A stretch of DNA of 64,000 nt. Source: Paenalicyclobacillus macrosporangiidus (GTDB lineage Bacteria; Bacillota; Bacilli; Alicyclobacillales; Alicyclobacillaceae). Under the pieces are notes generated by a model. It did no database searches, was not told where the DNA came from, and was given only the letters and a program-made list of their open reading frames with translations. The position numbers were made by a program, and so were the translations under genes. Every line of letters begins with the position of its first letter. The stretch's first letter is position 1. Location of the stretch: positions 47,271 through 111,270 of the forward strand of contig NZ_FPBV01000013.1 in the NCBI RefSeq assembly GCF_900116805.1, read 5' to 3'. Positions 28,949-39,320 of this stretch are shown here, in pieces.

Positions 28949-29413
28949 GTGTTCCACATCGTGCTGGTTGAACCGGAGATCCCTGCGAACACGGGGAACA
29001 TCTCGCGTACGTGCGCGGCGACCGGCTGCGTCTTGCATCTGGTGCGCCCGCTCGGTTTTTCCACGGATGACAAATACCTCAAGCGAGCCGGGCTCGACTA
29101 TTGGCACCTCCTCGACATTCGGTACCACGACTCCATCCAGGAGGTTTGGGACAAGCACCCGGACGGCCGGTTTTTCTACCTGTCCACCAAAGGGCGCAGC
29201 GCCTACACGGAGGTGCGGTATCAACCCGGGGACTTTCTCGTCTTCGGCAAGGAGACCCGGGGGCTGCCCGATTGGGTGTTGGCCCGCGACCCGGAGCATG
29301 TGCTGCGCATCCCCATCCGTGCCGAAGCCCGGTCGTTGAACCTGTCCAACTCCGTGGCCATCGTCGTGTTTGAGGCGTTTCGCCAGCTCGGGTTCCCGGG
29401 ACTGCGCGTGTGA
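28949..29413 (+). CDS. trmL: tRNA (cytidine/uridine-34-2'-O)-methyltransferase
   Basis: A SPOUT-class methyltransferase that 2'-O-methylates the wobble base of tRNA-Leu. The family signature is complete: VEPEIPANTGNISRTCAATG at the N-terminus, GFSTDDKYLKRAGLDYW, and the trefoil-knot SAM-binding end FGKETRGLPDWVL, RIPIRAEARSLNLSNSVAIVVFEA. It has 154 residues, the normal size. GTG 28949 follows GGGAGGAGGGG. It is in a close same-strand run with the amidase and HAD genes. Confidence 0.95.
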   Translation: MFHIVLVEPEIPANTGNISRTCAATGCVLHLVRPLGFSTDDKYLKRAGLDYWHLLDIRYHDSIQEVWDKHPDGRFFYLSTKGRSAYTEVRYQPGDFLVFGKETRGLPDWVLARDPEHVLRIPIRAEARSLNLSNSVAIVVFEAFRQLGFPGLRV

Positions 29414-29426
29414 GAGAGGGGGAGGC

Positions 29427-30188
29427 ATGGTGACGCGTCTGCGTGCGCTGTTGTTCGATCTCGATGGCACCTTACTGCCGTTCCATCACGAACGGTTCAT
29501 GAAGGGGTATTTTCAAAAGCTGGTCCCCGCGGTGGCCGAGGTCGTGGATCCCGAGCGGATCGTCGGCCAGATCTGGCAGGCCACCGAAGCGATGATCGGC
29601 AACGAGGAGCCGGCGCTGACCAACGAGGAGGCCTTCCGGCGCGCCTTTTTCACCGCCACCGGATACCCGGAGGCGCCGGTGTGGGAACGCTTTACGTGGT
29701 TCTACGAAACGGTCTTCCCGGAACTCGCCGCGCTGACCGAACCCACACCGGTGGCTCGGGAGATCTGTCAAACCGCGCTGGACAAGGGGTACCTGGTGGT
29801 ACTGGCGACCAATCCCATCTTCCCGGATGCCGCCGTACGCCACCGCATGCGCTGGGCCGGCATCGACGACATCCCCTTCGCCCTCGTCACCACCATGGAG
29901 CACATGCACTACTGCAAACCGAACCCGAAGTATTACGTGGAGATCCTGGAGCGCCTCGATCTCGCTCCGTACGAGTGTATGATGATTGGGAACGACGTTC
30001 AGGAGGACGGGGTGGCGGGGCAACTCGGCATGGAGACGTTCCTCGTGACCGATTGCCTGATTGACCGCGGGGTGGGGCATCTGGAGTTCACGCACCGGGG
30101 AACGCTGGAGGACGTGCTCCGCTTTGTCCAGGGGCTGCCCGTGCGCCCGGAGACCGGACGGCGTGCGAACACCGTCCCGGACCACTGA
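29427..30188 (+). CDS. HAD-superfamily hydrolase
   Basis: A 253-residue phosphatase-like enzyme with HAD motifs in order: LLFDLDGTLLPF (nucleophile and acid/base Asp), LATNPIFPDAAV (motif II Thr), CKPNPKYYVEIL (motif III Lys) and MMIGNDVQEDGVAGQLGM (motif IV Asp pair). The helical C1-type cap lies between motifs I and II. The substrate is unknown. ATG 29427 has GGGGGAGG immediately upstream, 13 nt after trmL. It is the last gene before a strong bidirectional terminator. Confidence 0.88.
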   Translation: MVTRLRALLFDLDGTLLPFHHERFMKGYFQKLVPAVAEVVDPERIVGQIWQATEAMIGNEEPALTNEEAFRRAFFTATGYPEAPVWERFTWFYETVFPELAALTEPTPVAREICQTALDKGYLVVLATNPIFPDAAVRHRMRWAGIDDIPFALVTTMEHMHYCKPNPKYYVEILERLDLAPYECMMIGNDVQEDGVAGQLGMETFLVTDCLIDRGVGHLEFTHRGTLEDVLRFVQGLPVRPETGRRANTVPDH

Positions 30189-30276
30189 CTGGACGACCGG
30201 GGGCCGACAGCTCCCGAACCGGCCGCGGGTGAAGCATCACCGTCTGCGACCCAGGCGTGTGTCTGTCGGAACGGGA

Positions 30277-30313
30277 AAGGGGACGCCGGCTTTTGCCGGA
30301 CGCCCCCTTTTTG
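30277..30313. terminator. Bidirectional intrinsic terminator
   Basis: The arms GGGG...CCGGC and GCCGG...CCCC enclose a TTTT loop, preceded by GAAA and followed by TTTTT. The hairpin sits between the convergent HAD gene and lpdA and can serve both directions. A 3-nt internal mismatch interrupts the stem. Confidence 0.75.
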
Positions 30314-30387
30314 ATTCCCGTCCGCGGCGTTCGCCACAGGCCGGCGGGTGAAGGCGGTCCCGGGTACGGGCCGCCTCTGGCCACGCC

Positions 30388-31794
30388 TCACCGCGCGACG
30401 ATGTGAATCGGCGATCCGAGCGCGACGTCGGCTGCCTCCATCACCATCTCCCCGAGGGTCGGATGGGCGTGGATGGTCAGCGCGATGTCCTCGAGGGTGG
30501 CGCTCATCTCGATGGCGAGCCCCAGTTCGGCAATCAGGTTGGACGCCTCCGCGCCCGTCACCTGCGCGCCGACGAGAAGCCCGCTCTGCTTGTCTGCAAT
30601 CAGCTTCACGAAGCCGTCCGCGCCGAGCGACACGGCCCGGCCGTTGGCCGCGTACGGGAAGCGGCCCACCGCAATCTCGCCGTACTGCTGCTTCGCTTCC
30701 TCTTCCGACAGGCCGACGGTGGCGATCTCCGGATCGGAGAACACGACCGCCGGGATGCAGCGGTAGTCGACCGCGCTGTTGTGGCCCGCGATGACCTCGG
30801 CCGCCACCTTGCCTTCGTACGACGCCTTGTGCGCCAGCGCCGGCCCGGGCACGATGTCGCCGATGGCGAAGATGTGCGGGTTGCTGGTGCGGCCCTGGTG
30901 GTCCACCTGGACCATGCCCTTTTCCGTCAGCTGCACGCCCGCCGCATCCAGGCTGAGCTCGTCCGTGTTCGGCCGCCGGCCTACGGTGACCAGCACGTAC
31001 TCGGCGGTGACGCGCTTCTCCTCGTCGCCCACCTTGAACGTCAGGGTGATCCCGTTCTCCGTCTCCTCGACGCCTTGCGCAAAGGCGTTGGTGTGGATGT
31101 CCACGTTGTATTTCTTGAGGTTGCGCACCACCATGCGCGTCAGCTGGGCGTCGAACGTCGGCAGGATGGATCCGGTGCCCTCGACGATGGTCACCTTGGA
31201 TCCGAACTTCGCGTACGTCTGCCCGAGCTCAATCCCGATGTAGCCGCCGCCGACGACAATCAGGCTCTCCGGCACGTGATCGAGCGCCAACGCCTCGGTC
31301 GAGGAGAGCACCCGCTTGCCGTAGGGCAGGGCCTTCAGTTCAATCGGGCGCGATCCGGTGGCGAGAATGCAGTCCTTGAACCGGAACCGCTGCCCCTCAT
31401 ATTCGCTGAGCACGCGCACCTCGTTCGGGCCGGTGAAGAACACCTCGCCCTGCACGACGCGCACCTTGTTGCCCTTGAGCAGCGTCTTGACGCCGCCGGT
31501 CATCTTGTCGACGACCGACTGCTTCCACTCCTGCACCTTGGCGAAATCGAGCGTCGCCGTCGACGTGATGCCCGGAATGGGCGACGACTTCGCGGCCTCG
31601 TACTGATGTGCGGCGGTGATCAGCGCTTTGGACGGGATGCAGCCCCGGTTCAGGCACACGCCGCCCAGTTCCGCCTTATCGACAATGGTGACCGACTTGC
31701 CCAATTGGGCGGCGCGGATGGCGGCCACGTAGCCGCCTGGGCCGGCGCCGACCACGAGGACATCGATGTCTTCCGAGAACTCTCCGACGACCAC
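30388..31794 (-). CDS. lpdA: Dihydrolipoyl dehydrogenase (E3)
   Basis: The FAD enzyme that reoxidises the lipoyl arm of pyruvate dehydrogenase and passes electrons to NAD+. The N-terminal FAD loop is DVLVVGAGPGGYVAAIRAAQLG. The redox disulfide is in GGVCLNRGCIPSKA. The NAD loop is SLIVVGGGYIGIELGQTYAKFG. The dimer-interface catalytic His-Glu pair is in TIHAHPTLGEMV. It has 468 residues. The GTG start lies 4 nt after the pdhC stop and uses a GGAGGTG site inside the pdhC end, so it is the fourth gene of the pdh operon. Confidence 0.97.
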   Translation of the reverse strand: MVVGEFSEDIDVLVVGAGPGGYVAAIRAAQLGKSVTIVDKAELGGVCLNRGCIPSKALITAAHQYEAAKSSPIPGITSTATLDFAKVQEWKQSVVDKMTGGVKTLLKGNKVRVVQGEVFFTGPNEVRVLSEYEGQRFRFKDCILATGSRPIELKALPYGKRVLSSTEALALDHVPESLIVVGGGYIGIELGQTYAKFGSKVTIVEGTGSILPTFDAQLTRMVVRNLKKYNVDIHTNAFAQGVEETENGITLTFKVGDEEKRVTAEYVLVTVGRRPNTDELSLDAAGVQLTEKGMVQVDHQGRTSNPHIFAIGDIVPGPALAHKASYEGKVAAEVIAGHNSAVDYRCIPAVVFSDPEIATVGLSEEEAKQQYGEIAVGRFPYAANGRAVSLGADGFVKLIADKQSGLLVGAQVTGAEASNLIAELGLAIEMSATLEDIALTIHAHPTLGEMVMEAADVALGSPIHIVAR

Positions 31795-31798
31795 GGGC

Positions 31799-33208
31799 CT
31801 ACACCTCCATCAAAAGTAGACGCGGATTTTCCAACAGGCGTTTCAATTCGTTGATGAACCGCTGCGCGAGTGCGCCGTCAATCATTCGGTGATCAAAGCT
31901 CAGCGACAAGGCCATCATGTGCGCCCCCACCACCTGGCCGTCCTTCATGATGGGCCGCTCGGTGATACGCCCGACGCCGAGGATGGCCAGTTCCGGATAG
32001 TTGATGATGGGGGTGAAGAACATCCCGCCGGCCGAGCCGATGTTTGTGATGGAGATGGTGCTTCCCTTCATCTCCGCCGGGCCCAGCTTGTTGGACCGCG
32101 CCCGCGCCGCCAGATCCTCGATCTCGCTGGCGATGGTCCACATGTTCTTCCGGTCGGCGTTCCGCACCACCGGCACCACCAGGCCCCGCTCCGTGTCGGT
32201 CGCGATGCCGATGTGGTAGTAGTGCTTGATCACCAACTCCTGGCGCTCCTCGTCGTAGGTGGCGTTGAGCGTCGGGAACTGGCGCAGGGCGGCGACCATG
32301 GCCTTGACGATGAACGGCAGGTAGGTCACCTTCACGCCACGTTCGGCCGCGATGGGCTTGAGCTCCTGGCGCAGCGCGACCAGCTCGGTGACGTTCGCCT
32401 CGTCCATGACCGTGACGTGCGGCGCCGTGTACTTCGACTTGGCCATCGCCTGCGCGATGATCTTGCGGATGGTCGGCAACGGCACGCGTTCTTCCAACGC
32501 GGCCTCGCCGGCATCGGCCCCTGCGGCACCGATGGACTTCGCCGCGCCCGCCGCGGCATCCTCCTCGGCCTTGGCCCCTGCCGCTGCGGCGCCAGCCGCT
32601 TGCGCCGGCACGCCACCCTGGCGGTGGAACGTCTCCACGTCTTCGCGGGTGATCTTCCCGTTCGGGCCGGTGCCGGGCACCTGGGTGATGTCGATCCCAA
32701 GCTCCCGCGCCAACTTGCGCACACCCGGCGTCGCGAGCACCTCGCGGGCGTGGGACAATCCCGAAGCCGCTGCCTGGGCCGATCCGGCCGCTGCGGTGGC
32801 GGCGCCTGCGGACGGCGCCGGCGCTGCGGTCGCACCGCCGCTCGCGCCCGCGCCGGCCGGGACCGGCGAGCGGGCGGTGTCGACGTTCGCCGTCGCCGAT
32901 TCCAGGCCCGCCTGTTCGACCGCCGCCGTCTTCACGTCCGCCGCGGTGGCGGAGACGTTGCCTTCACCGGCCACTTCGAAGGTGATGATGACGTCGCCCA
33001 CGGTCGCGGTGGCGCCCGCCTCCACGAGGATGTTCAGCACCTTGCCGTCGACCGGGCTCGGGAGCTCCACGACGGCCTTGTCGTTTTCGACCTCGGCGAG
33101 GACGTCGTCCTCTTTCACTTCATCCCCTGGCTTGACCAGCCATTTTTCAATTCGGCCCTCGTGCAACCCTTCGCCGAGTTCCGGAAACCGAAATTCGTAC
33201 ACTGCCAA
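31799..33208 (-). CDS. pdhC: Dihydrolipoamide acetyltransferase (E2) of pyruvate dehydrogenase
   Basis: The core subunit of the PDH complex, 469 residues. One N-terminal lipoyl domain carries the lipoylated Lys in VENDKAVVELPSP. An Ala/Pro/Gly-rich flexible linker follows. The peripheral subunit-binding domain is LATPGVRKLARELGIDITQV with TGPNGKITREDV. The C-terminal acyltransferase domain has the active-site motif FDHRMIDGALAQRFI. The start is a TTG at 33208 with GGAGGTGAG upstream. A second linker rich in Ala/Gly separates the binding and catalytic domains. Confidence 0.96.
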   Translation of the reverse strand: MAVYEFRFPELGEGLHEGRIEKWLVKPGDEVKEDDVLAEVENDKAVVELPSPVDGKVLNILVEAGATATVGDVIITFEVAGEGNVSATAADVKTAAVEQAGLESATANVDTARSPVPAGAGASGGATAAPAPSAGAATAAAGSAQAAASGLSHAREVLATPGVRKLARELGIDITQVPGTGPNGKITREDVETFHRQGGVPAQAAGAAAAGAKAEEDAAAGAAKSIGAAGADAGEAALEERVPLPTIRKIIAQAMAKSKYTAPHVTVMDEANVTELVALRQELKPIAAERGVKVTYLPFIVKAMVAALRQFPTLNATYDEERQELVIKHYYHIGIATDTERGLVVPVVRNADRKNMWTIASEIEDLAARARSNKLGPAEMKGSTISITNIGSAGGMFFTPIINYPELAILGVGRITERPIMKDGQVVGAHMMALSLSFDHRMIDGALAQRFINELKRLLENPRLLLMEV

Positions 33209-33226
33209 CCCGTCTCACCTCCGCAC

Positions 33227-34207
33227 TCAAACCGTGAGGGCCTTGTTCATGCCCGCCAGCACCCGCTGCGGCGTCGGGATCCACTCGTCCTCAATCTGGG
33301 CGAACGGATAGACCGTATCCGGGGGCGTCACGCGCAGGACCGGCCCCTCCAGGTGGTAGATGGCGTGTTCGTTGATCTGGGCGATGATCTCCGCCGCGGC
33401 GCCCGCCTGGCGTTGCGCCTCCTGGACGACCACCGCGCGATGCGTTTTTTTGATAGACGCGACGATGGTGTCAATGTCGATGGGGTTGATGGTTCTCAGG
33501 TCGATGACCTCCGCCTGAACGCCCTTCGAGTTGGCCAACTCTTCCGCCGCCCGGAGCGCCGTGTGCACCATCGCGCCGTAGGCGATGACGGTCAGGTCCT
33601 TGCCCTCGCGGACCACCTTGGCCTGATCCAGCGGCACGGTGTACGCCTCCTCAGGCACCTCCATGCGCATCGAACGATACAGCTTCATGTGCTCGAGGAA
33701 GATCACCGGGTCGTTGTCGCGGATGGCGGAGATGAGCAGCCCCTTGGCGTCGTACGGGTTGGACGGGATGACGACGCGCACGCCCGGGGTCTGGACGAAC
33801 AGGCCCTCCAGGCTGTCGGCGTGCATCTCGGGCGTCTTCACGCCGCCGCCGAACGGCGAGCGGAACACCACCGGGCAGTGAAAACGCGAGTTCGTCCGGT
33901 AACGCAGGCGCGACGCCTGGCCGGCGATCTGGTCCATCACCTCAAACACGAAACCGAAGAATTGGATCTCGGCTACCGGCCGGAATCCTTGAATGGCCAG
34001 GCCGACCGCCAGGCCGCCGATGCCCGACTCGGCGAGCGGCGTGTCGAACACGCGCTCGGCGCCGTACTTGGCCTGAAGGCCGTCCGTGGCCCGGAACACG
34101 CCGCCGTTCTTGCCGACGTCCTCCCCGAACACCAGCACGTTCGGATCGCGGCCCAGCTCCAGATCGAGCGCGTTGTTGATGGCCTGGATCATGGTCATCT
34201 GTGCCAT
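33227..34207 (-). CDS. pdhB: Pyruvate dehydrogenase E1 component, beta subunit
   Basis: Forms the thiamine-diphosphate E1 heterotetramer with PdhA; about 326 residues. Family features include [56 protein letters not shown] and [24 protein letters not shown] 34207 has GGAGGAGG 7 nt upstream and starts 2 nt after the pdhA stop. It is the second gene of pdhA-pdhB-pdhC-lpdA. Confidence 0.97.
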   Translation of the reverse strand: MAQMTMIQAINNALDLELGRDPNVLVFGEDVGKNGGVFRATDGLQAKYGAERVFDTPLAESGIGGLAVGLAIQGFRPVAEIQFFGFVFEVMDQIAGQASRLRYRTNSRFHCPVVFRSPFGGGVKTPEMHADSLEGLFVQTPGVRVVIPSNPYDAKGLLISAIRDNDPVIFLEHMKLYRSMRMEVPEEAYTVPLDQAKVVREGKDLTVIAYGAMVHTALRAAEELANSKGVQAEVIDLRTINPIDIDTIVASIKKTHRAVVVQEAQRQAGAAAEIIAQINEHAIYHLEGPVLRVTPPDTVYPFAQIEDEWIPTPQRVLAGMNKALTV

Positions 34208-34209
34208 GG

Positions 34210-35310
<1,101 letters not shown>

Positions 35311-35395
35311 TCAACCGGGGCCGGAGGTCCTGCCAACGGGTGTCGGGCGGTCTTGCACTGGACACCGCCGCTCGGTTGATACAGTAACCTAATTC

Positions 35396-35424
35396 ATTAT
35401 AATACACATGCCTGGATAGTTGAA
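35396..35424 (-). promoter_or_regulatory. Sigma-A-type promoter of the pdh operon
   Basis: On the minus strand, TTCAAC (35424-35419) and a perfect TATAAT (35401-35396) are 17 nt apart, 107 nt before pdhA. A second TATAAT on the plus strand (35457-35462) faces the esterase gene but lacks a matching -35 box. Confidence 0.65.
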
Positions 35425-35520
35425 CATACCAATCAAGATTCCGCACTCGGCTGTTATATAATGATGATGATCAATTCTGTAACAGGTGCGCCGGACGGCC
35501 CCCGTGGAAAGGAGACGGAA

Positions 35521-36264
35521 ATGAGCCACCACGACCCCACCCGCAGGACCATCGAGACACACACCTTATACAGTGCCCATTTGCACGAGGATCGAACCCT
35601 CAAAGTGTACCTTCCGCCCGGGTATGATCCGGCCAACCGCTATCCCCTGTTGTACTGCCACGACGGGTTGGAATTCTTCACACACGGCCGGATTGCCACC
35701 ATCGCGAACCGCATGTTGGAGGCCGGTGAAATCCAGCCGCTGGTCATCGTCGGCATCGCCGTCAACAAAGCCCGGCGAAATGATGACTACGGCCCGGACG
35801 GCGCGCGTCGCGAGGCTTACACGCGCTTCGTCCTGGAGGAGTGCATGCCTTTCATCGAGGATCGGTACGCCGCCGGCGGACGGCCCGCGATGCGATTCAT
35901 GGCCGGCGTCTCGCTCGGCGCCGCCATCAGCCTGTCCATCCACCTGGATCACCCGGTCGAGTTTCGCCGCCTGCTGTTGTTCTCAGGCGCATTTTATCGT
36001 CCGCTGTTGGAGCGGGTCGAGGCGGCCGAGGACCTCAGCGGGCTGGAGGCGTTCATGGTGGTGGGGACGGAGGAGACGGCGGTCGAGACGAATGCGGGAG
36101 CGCGCGACTTCCTGGCCCTGAACCGGGAAATGCGGACACGGCTCGAGCGCGCCGGAGCCAACGTCACCTACCAGGAGGACGAAGGGCGTCATATCTGGGG
36201 ATTTTGGCAGCGCAAGATGCCGGAGGCGTTGGCCTGGCTGCAGGCCGCGCGGATGGGCGGGTGA
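35521..36264 (+). CDS. Putative esterase (alpha/beta hydrolase, Esterase D-like)
   Basis: A 247-residue soluble alpha/beta hydrolase. It has RTLKVYLPPGYDPANRYPLLYCHDG as the entry strand, the nucleophile elbow GVSLGAAISLSI, an acidic site after FMVVGTEE, and the histidine region DEGRHIWGFWQRKMPEAL. It resembles the Fes/enterochelin-esterase and S-formylglutathione-hydrolase group. The absence of a signal peptide suggests a cytoplasmic acyl hydrolase. ATG 35521 has AAGGAG 7 nt upstream. The 289 nt after it, up to prkA, are AT-richer than the surroundings and hold no gene. Confidence 0.8.
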   Translation: MSHHDPTRRTIETHTLYSAHLHEDRTLKVYLPPGYDPANRYPLLYCHDGLEFFTHGRIATIANRMLEAGEIQPLVIVGIAVNKARRNDDYGPDGARREAYTRFVLEECMPFIEDRYAAGGRPAMRFMAGVSLGAAISLSIHLDHPVEFRRLLLFSGAFYRPLLERVEAAEDLSGLEAFMVVGTEETAVETNAGARDFLALNREMRTRLERAGANVTYQEDEGRHIWGFWQRKMPEALAWLQAARMGG

Positions 36265-36553
36265 CCCCATGACGCCCGGAATGGGCGGAGGAGCAGGACA
36301 TCCTGCGCGCCGGTTGCATACGTTGAAGTACACCCGCGGCGGGCGCGCAAAGACGCGATTCAGTTATCTAAATATTTGTACACATGGGCCGTCAAGTCTG
36401 GGAATTTGGCCAAGAACATCGGGAATATAGTCAACTAATAGGCTCTCTATTTCGGGTTTTTCACTCCGCTCTGCGCGGCGAGTGCGTTTGGCTGTACCGG
36501 ACGTGAACCGCGGCGTCCATGGGCGAGGCCGGAAGTAGAAGGGGGATGTCGAC

Positions 36554-38452
36554 ATGAACTTCCTGGAACGTCTCAACGCTTACCGTGCCGAGGAGGAGAG
36601 TCTGCGGTGGGAAGGTACGTTCGTGGATTATCTGCGCATCGTCCGTGAAAACCCCGATGTGGCCAAGACAGCGCACGCCAGGATCTATGACATGATTGCC
36701 GATGCGGGTATCGAGATTGACGAGGGTGGCCGGCGGCATTACAAGTTTTTCGAATCGGAAATCTTCGGCCTCGACGCGGCGTTGGAACGGCTCGTGGAGG
36801 AATACTTTCACGCCGCCGCCCGCCGGTTGGAGGTGCGCAAGCGCATCCTGCTCCTCATGGGGCCCGTCAGCGGCGGCAAATCGACCATCGTCACCATGCT
36901 CAAGCGCGGACTGGAGCGCTACACCCGCACGCCGGAGGGCGCTCTCTACGCCATTCAGGGTTGCCCGATGCACGAGGAACCACTGCACCTCATCCCGGCC
37001 GAACTGCGGCCGGAGTTCGAGCGCGAGTTCGGGGTCAAGATTGAAGGAAACCTGTGCCCGGCCTGCAGCCAGCGGCTCGAGCTGGAGTACGGTGGCGACA
37101 TCCGCCGGGTCCCGGTGGAGCGCGTGGTGCTCAGCGAGGAGCGCCGCGTCGGCATTGGCACCTTCAGCCCGTCAGATCCCAAGTCGCAGGACATCGCCGA
37201 CCTGACCGGCAGCATCGATTTTGCCACCATCACCGAGTACGGATCCGAGTCCGATCCGCGGGCGTACCGGTTCGACGGCGAATTGAACAAGGCCAACCGC
37301 GGCTTGATGGAATTCCAAGAGATGTTGAAGTGCGACGAGAAGTTCCTGTGGCACCTGCTGAGCCTGACCCAGGAAGGGAACTTCAAGGCGGGCCGGTTTG
37401 CGCTCATCTCGGCAGACGAGATGATCATCGCCCACACCAATGAAGCCGAGTACCGTTCCTTCATCTCGAACAAAAAGAACGAAGCCCTGCAATCCCGGAT
37501 GATTGTCATGCCGGTCCCCTACAACCTGCGGGTGGACGATGAGATCAAAATCTACGAGAAGCTCATCAAGCAGAGCGATCTGCGCGACATCCACATCGCG
37601 CCGCACGCCCTGCGCACCGCGGCCATCTTCTCCATCCTGACACGTCTCAAGGAGTCGAAAAGACAGGGCGTCGACCTGCTGAAGAAGCTGCGCGCGTACA
37701 ACGGCGAGGCGGTCGAGGGATTGAAGGACACGGACCTCAAGGAACTGCACCATGAATACCCGGACGAAGGGATGTCGGGGCTGGATCCGCGCTACGTGAT
37801 CAACCGCATCTCGACGGCGCTCATCCGCCGCGACACGCAGTGCATCAACGCCCTCGACGTCCTGCGGGCGCTCAAGGACGGGCTGGATCAGCACGCCTCC
37901 ATCACCAAGGAGGAGAAGGAGCGGCTGCTCAACTTCATCGCGATTGCCCGCAAGGAGTACGACGAGATGGCCAAGACGGAGGTTCAGAAGGCGTTCGTCT
38001 ACTCGTTCGAGGAGTCGGCGAAGACCCTGCTCGAGAACTATCTCGACAACGTCGAGGCCTACTGCAGTTGGCAGAAGCTGAAGGACCCGCTGACGGGGGA
38101 GGAGGTGGATCCCGACGAGAAGCTGATGCGCTCCATCGAGGAGCAGATCGGCATCTCGGAGAACGCGAAAAAGGCGTTCCGGGAGGAGATCCTCATCCGC
38201 ATCTCCGCCTACGCGCGGCGCGGGAAGAAGTTCGACTACCGCTCGCATGATCGGTTGCGCGAAGCGATTGAGAAGAAGCTGTTCGCCGATCTGAAGGACG
38301 TGGTCAAGATCACGACCTCCAGCAAGACGCCCGACGAGCAACAGCTGAAGAAGGTCAATGAGGTCACGGCCCGTCTGATTGACGAGCATGGATACTGCCC
38401 CGTGTGCGCCAATGAGCTGTTGCGCTACACCGGCAGCCTGCTCAACCGCTGA
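36554..38452 (+). CDS. prkA: PrkA serine protein kinase / AAA+ sporulation protein
   Basis: A 632-residue AAA+ ATPase-kinase. Walker A is LLMGPVSGGKSTIV (about residue 105). A zinc-like cysteine pair is in CPACSQRLELEYGG. The C-terminal PrkA domain is followed by DEHGYCPVCANELL at the end. In B. subtilis prkA is transcribed in the mother cell under sigma-E and is linked to sporulation; protease activity has been reported for the AAA+ domain. It is followed by yhbH and spoVR, the conserved trio. ATG 36554 follows AAGGGGG. No sigma-E promoter was identified with confidence upstream. Confidence 0.95.
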   Translation: MNFLERLNAYRAEEESLRWEGTFVDYLRIVRENPDVAKTAHARIYDMIADAGIEIDEGGRRHYKFFESEIFGLDAALERLVEEYFHAAARRLEVRKRILLLMGPVSGGKSTIVTMLKRGLERYTRTPEGALYAIQGCPMHEEPLHLIPAELRPEFEREFGVKIEGNLCPACSQRLELEYGGDIRRVPVERVVLSEERRVGIGTFSPSDPKSQDIADLTGSIDFATITEYGSESDPRAYRFDGELNKANRGLMEFQEMLKCDEKFLWHLLSLTQEGNFKAGRFALISADEMIIAHTNEAEYRSFISNKKNEALQSRMIVMPVPYNLRVDDEIKIYEKLIKQSDLRDIHIAPHALRTAAIFSILTRLKESKRQGVDLLKKLRAYNGEAVEGLKDTDLKELHHEYPDEGMSGLDPRYVINRISTALIRRDTQCINALDVLRALKDGLDQHASITKEEKERLLNFIAIARKEYDEMAKTEVQKAFVYSFEESAKTLLENYLDNVEAYCSWQKLKDPLTGEEVDPDEKLMRSIEEQIGISENAKKAFREEILIRISAYARRGKKFDYRSHDRLREAIEKKLFADLKDVVKITTSSKTPDEQQLKKVNEVTARLIDEHGYCPVCANELLRYTGSLLNR

Positions 38453-38532
38453 CGGGGACGACGAAGGAGTCGGGGGACAGGCGGCGTCGCACGGTGGTTG
38501 CCATCACAAACCAGCGCGAGGAGGGAAGCCGG

Positions 38533-39198
38533 ATGGCAGACGTGCAATTCAGCTTGCAGCGGGAGGATTGGTCACTGCACCGCAAGGGACAGCAGGATCA
38601 GGAGCGGCACCGGGAGAAAGTCAAGCAGGCCATCAAGGAGAACCTCGCCGATCTCGTCAGCGACGAGAGCATCATCCTCAGCGACGGGCGCCAGATTGTC
38701 AAGATTCCAATCCGTTCCTTGGAGGAGTACCGGATTCGCTACAATTTCAACAAGAGCCGCCACGCCGGGACCGGAGACGGGGACACCCAGGTGGGCGACG
38801 TCATCGCCCAGGGCAAACCGGGCCAGGCCGGCCAAGGGCCCGGCCAAGGCCAGGGCGCGGGGGACGCGCCGGGCGTCGATTACTACGAGGCGGACGTCAC
38901 GCTGGAGGACATCCAGGAGATGCTGTTCGCCGAGCTGGAGCTGCCCAATCTGGCGCCGAAACAGCCGGAGCGCGTGGTCGTCACGAACTTCGACTACCGG
39001 GATGTGCGCAAAAAGGGCCTGACGAACAACATCGACAAGAAACGCACCCTGCTCGAGACCATCCGCCGGACGCAGCTGCACGGCGCCGGCGTCCCGCGCA
39101 TCTCGCCGGACGACCTGCGCTTTAAGACCTGGGAGGACGTCGAGAAGCCGGATTCGAGCGCGGTCGTGCTGGCCATCATGGATACGAGCGGATCGATG
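38533..39198 (+). CDS. yhbH: yhbH 5' segment (gene split by inserted element)
   Basis: The first 222 codons of sporulation protein YhbH (DUF444). It begins MADVQFSLQREDWSLHRKG behind AGGAGG. It contains the conserved ILSDGRQIVKIPIRSLEEYR and YYEADVTLEDIQEMLFAELE, and runs to AIMDTSGSM, the metal-binding motif of the VWA-like domain. There the YhbH sequence stops abruptly and the reading frame enters foreign DNA, ending at 39438 after about 80 unrelated residues. The rest of YhbH lies at 42890-43390. Removing 3,694 bp would restore a 387-residue protein, close to the roughly 390-residue family length. In B. subtilis yhbH is sigma-E dependent. Confidence 0.93.
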
Positions 39199-39269
39199 GA
39201 TGTGACACCGTTGAGGAAAATGGGAAAGGCCGCCGAGGATCACCTCGACAGCCTTGGTGGGGATGACAC

Positions 39270-39292
39270 GCGGGGCTTTGGACAAGCCCCGC
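39270..39292 (-). terminator. Hairpin downstream of the MFS gene
   Basis: A 9-bp perfect stem, GCGGGGCTT with AAGCCCCGC, around a TGGAC loop, 29 nt past the MFS stop on the minus strand and near the left end of the element. There is no T-tract. It is a likely transcript end but could have another role. Confidence 0.4.
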
Positions 39293-39320
39293 ATCGAGCG
39301 CGCCGCACCGGGCGGCGGGC

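Noticed and set aside
35441..35520. Upstream ATG run (ATGATGATG at 35461) as the esterase start
   Set aside because: It overlaps the TATAAT-like sequence and lacks a ribosome site; ATG 35521 has AAGGAG at good spacing.
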